Source of the DNA: Clavaria fumosa
Taxonomy: Eukaryota; Basidiomycota; Agaricomycetes; Agaricales; Clavariaceae
Direction of reading: 5' to 3'
Length of the DNA stretch: 64,000 bases
NCBI GenBank assembly: GCA_951802425.1
Contig: OX637794.1
Coordinates: 930,001-994,000 of the forward strand
Part shown: piece after piece, positions 62,167 through 64,000 of the stretch
Layout: each line of letters starts with the position of its first letter
Position numbering within the stretch: position 1 is the stretch's first letter
Position numbers and translations under genes: made by a program
The notes under the pieces: generated by a model
What the model was told of the DNA's origin: nothing
Seen by the model: the letters and a program-made list of their open reading frames with translations, nothing else
Database searches by the model: none

Positions 62167-63747
62167 TTATACAGTAAGGCGCTCACCAAGGAGAAGCATC
62201 CGGAGCAACTCGGCTCCGGCCTTCACCTGGTCGGCCCCCCTCTCCATCATCTGGAGCGCCTGCTCCAGCGCCTCTCTGACCGATGGTCCCGCCGCCGTCT
62301 CCCGCTCCTTTCCCTTCCGGCTAGGGCCCGCCTCTGCCTTCCTCCTCTTCGCTGACGGCTCCTCCACCAGCTCCACGCTGTCATCTTCAATTTCATCCTC
62401 CTCCTCCTCCTCCTCCTCCTCCGGCGTCGTCTCCTCGCGAACCGGTACCCGCGTTGCACCTCGCCTCGGCCTTTTGCTCGCGGTCGCTTCCGCCGCCTTC
62501 GGACCTACACCACTACGTTAGCCGATACAGATCCGGTACTCTCTTGACTTACCTCCGGCACTGGACACCGCGACCCTCTCGGCTTTCACCCCTGAAACAC
62601 ACCTTTTAGATTGATTCATCAAGAAATAAAAAGAATATTACTTACCTCGTACAGCCGAGAGACTGCACGACACCTTGTATGTCCGGCACCACCGGCACGC
62701 TATCCCCTCCACTCCGTAACACGCGCGCTGCTTCCGGGTGCACTCCTCGCAAGCCGGATCATGTTCCTATTCATTAGATCAGACACCCTAAACCTTCACA
62801 CATTTTAATCGACCACTTACCTTATCTCCAGGCTGCCGCGCAGCCCGGGACTTTATGTCCGCCCCCGCTCCGCTCCTCCTCCCTCGCCCCCACTTCGCCG
62901 CCCTCCGCCTCGCCATCTCCACCCACACCGGAGTCGCCGTCATCCGCCCGCCCACCCGAGCCTCCAACGTGAGGGGCTCCTCGACCGTCTGCTCGCCTTC
63001 CCTGGCCACCGCACTCACTGCCGCCGCCTCGATAACACCAATGGGCGTCACCCCGTCGGTTCCCCACACGGTCCGAAGACCGTCCCGATCTTCCGCCGCT
63101 GCCACCCATACCTTTCCTGTCTCCTCCTCCGCAGTCGCAACCTCGTCTCCACGCAGCTCCGCGGCGTCTGGCGATACCGTCGTCATCGCCGCTGCCATTG
63201 CGCCAGACTCCACCGCCCCCGTCATTGTTGTTGCTGTTGCCGCCGCCCCCCCACCGTCATCGTCGCTGTCACTGATCACAATGAGGCGCGCCCTCTTCTC
63301 GGCAGCTCTCGTCGCCTCCGTCCGCCTCTCCTCCGCCTCCGCCTCCGCTGCGGCCCTCTCGGCGGCCGCCCTCTCCTCGTCCGCACGTTCCTGTTCGGCT
63401 TCGGCCTCCTCCTGTTTCCTCGTCCGCTCGGCAGTCCATTCGTCCCCGCGGAGCCTTCACCACTTTTTGAGCCTTCGCGCGACGAGGACGAGTCCTTCGT
63501 CCACCTCCACATCATCGTCGATTGCGGCAACGTAGCCCGCAAGGAAATCATCCTGAAAACTTGTCAGTGCAAAGTCAAAAAGAAAGAAAGAAACAACACA
63601 CACCGCATCACCCCCATATATCTGCACCCACTCCGCGTATTCACTGTCCTGCCCCCGCTCCAGTAAATCCTCACCCGGCGCCATGGTCCGCGCCTCTGTC
63701 ATCGCCTGGACCGCGTTCCGGAAAACGATAGCGTCGAAGTTTTCCAT
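62167..63747 (-). pseudogene. antisense Zn(II)2Cys6-type accessory gene, copy A, one stop
   Basis: Exons: 63,747-63,604, 63,552-62,821, 62,766-62,646, 62,591-62,553 and 62,504-62,167. Lengths are 144/732/121/39/338 against 144/708/121/39/326 in copy B, so all differences are multiples of three. Splice sites and the six cysteines with spacing 2-6-7-2-6 are kept. A TGA at 63,459-63,457 replaces CGG of copy B early in exon 2. The acidic run is longer and the last residues differ. It runs opposite to copy A gag-pol. Confidence 0.78.
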
Positions 63748-63891
63748 TTTTTTGGATGGTTGATGCGTTGCTGTTATTGGAGAAGACACAAGTGTGTGTT
63801 TGGACCTATGTGCACCCACACAATGCGTACTTCACGATCAACAAACGATTATTTGGCCTTGTTTGGTCGCAACCGAGGGCAGTTGCATTTT

Positions 63892-64000
63892 CAGCCCCCG
63901 GGAGAATGTAAGGATAATATGCAGTTTGAACATAGAAACATGACAGATACCGATCATCCGGATATTTCGGGATCCAAGGCAATCGCATCCGATACGATCC
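63892..64000 (+). repeat. polypurine tract and start of 3' LTR, copy A
   Basis: CAGCCCCCGGGAGAA (63,892-63,906) is followed by TGTAAGGATAATATGCAG at 63,907, matching the start of the 5' LTR at 45,005. The LTR continues beyond the window. Confidence 0.85.

Larger units (their letters stand above)
45005..64000 (+). mobile_element. Ty3/gypsy family 2, copy A, interrupted by copy B, right end outside window
   Basis: 5' LTR 45,005-45,911, primer site, gag-protease, pol split by the nested copy B (48,506-58,383), pol remainder, antisense accessory gene, polypurine tract and the start of the 3' LTR at 63,907. Without copy B the coding order matches B throughout. Stops at 60,976 (pol) and 63,459 (antisense gene) mark it as older than B. 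Confidence 0.9.

Overview
The window is eukaryotic and fungal, most likely from an agaricomycete basidiomycete. Genes carry many short introns of about 40-60 bases with GT...AG ends and CTRAY-like branch sites. The gene families present (TET/JBP-like dioxygenase, NB-ARC protein with TPR repeats, Ty3/gypsy chromovirus, Tc1 and PIF/Harbinger elements) are typical of that group. No prokaryotic or organellar features were seen. All exon models were built by eye from splice signals and reading-frame continuity; none has transcript support.

Layout. Positions 1-10,700 hold host-like or accessory genes, all on the minus strand: a partial unknown gene at the left edge; a five-exon TET/JBP-family 2-oxoglutarate/Fe(II) dioxygenase (973-2412); an eight-exon zinc-finger protein whose N-terminus resembles the histone H3 tail (3102-4715); a truncated PIF/Harbinger transposase (6060-7001); and a paralogue of the zinc-finger gene (about 8022-9524). 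Then come a 341-bp tandem duplication and repeat-rich DNA to 13.8 kb. Positions 13,823-25,552 are a pile of Ty3/gypsy chromovirus copies: one plus-strand copy split by a 1.43-kb solo LTR with a 5-bp target duplication, and one minus-strand copy split by a fold-back Tc1 element with 550-bp inverted arms. Positions 25,663-30,379 encode a 1516-residue NB-ARC protein with 23 nearly identical 42-residue TPR units. A truncated duplicate that has lost its P-loop lies at about 32.0-32.5 kb inside a duplicated segment. Around 33.4-38.1 kb are small ORFs of unknown role and a 645-residue membrane protein. Positions 38,927-44,934 look like one 6-kb element with long inverted repeats built on a 42-bp minisatellite, flanked by GTAAAAG on both sides, carrying gag/LTR debris and a nearly intact Tc1 element.

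Positions 45,005-64,000 contain a second Ty3/gypsy family. Copy A (plus strand, running off the right edge) is interrupted by copy B (minus strand, 48,506-58,383), which is full length with open gag and pol frames and almost identical LTRs. Between pol and the 3' LTR, both copies carry an extra gene in antisense to gag-pol. It has five exons, coiled-coil and acidic regions, and a Zn(II)2Cys6-type cysteine cluster. Exon lengths in A and B are equal or differ by multiples of three. This antisense, intron-bearing accessory gene is the strongest candidate for an undescribed system here.

A thread across the window is that several premature stops in the older elements are CGA-to-TGA changes relative to the sister copy, as expected from deamination of methylated CpG. 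A DNA-demethylation-type TET/JBP dioxygenase and an H3-tail-like protein lie in the same window, and an expanded NLR-type receptor is nearby; any functional link is inference.
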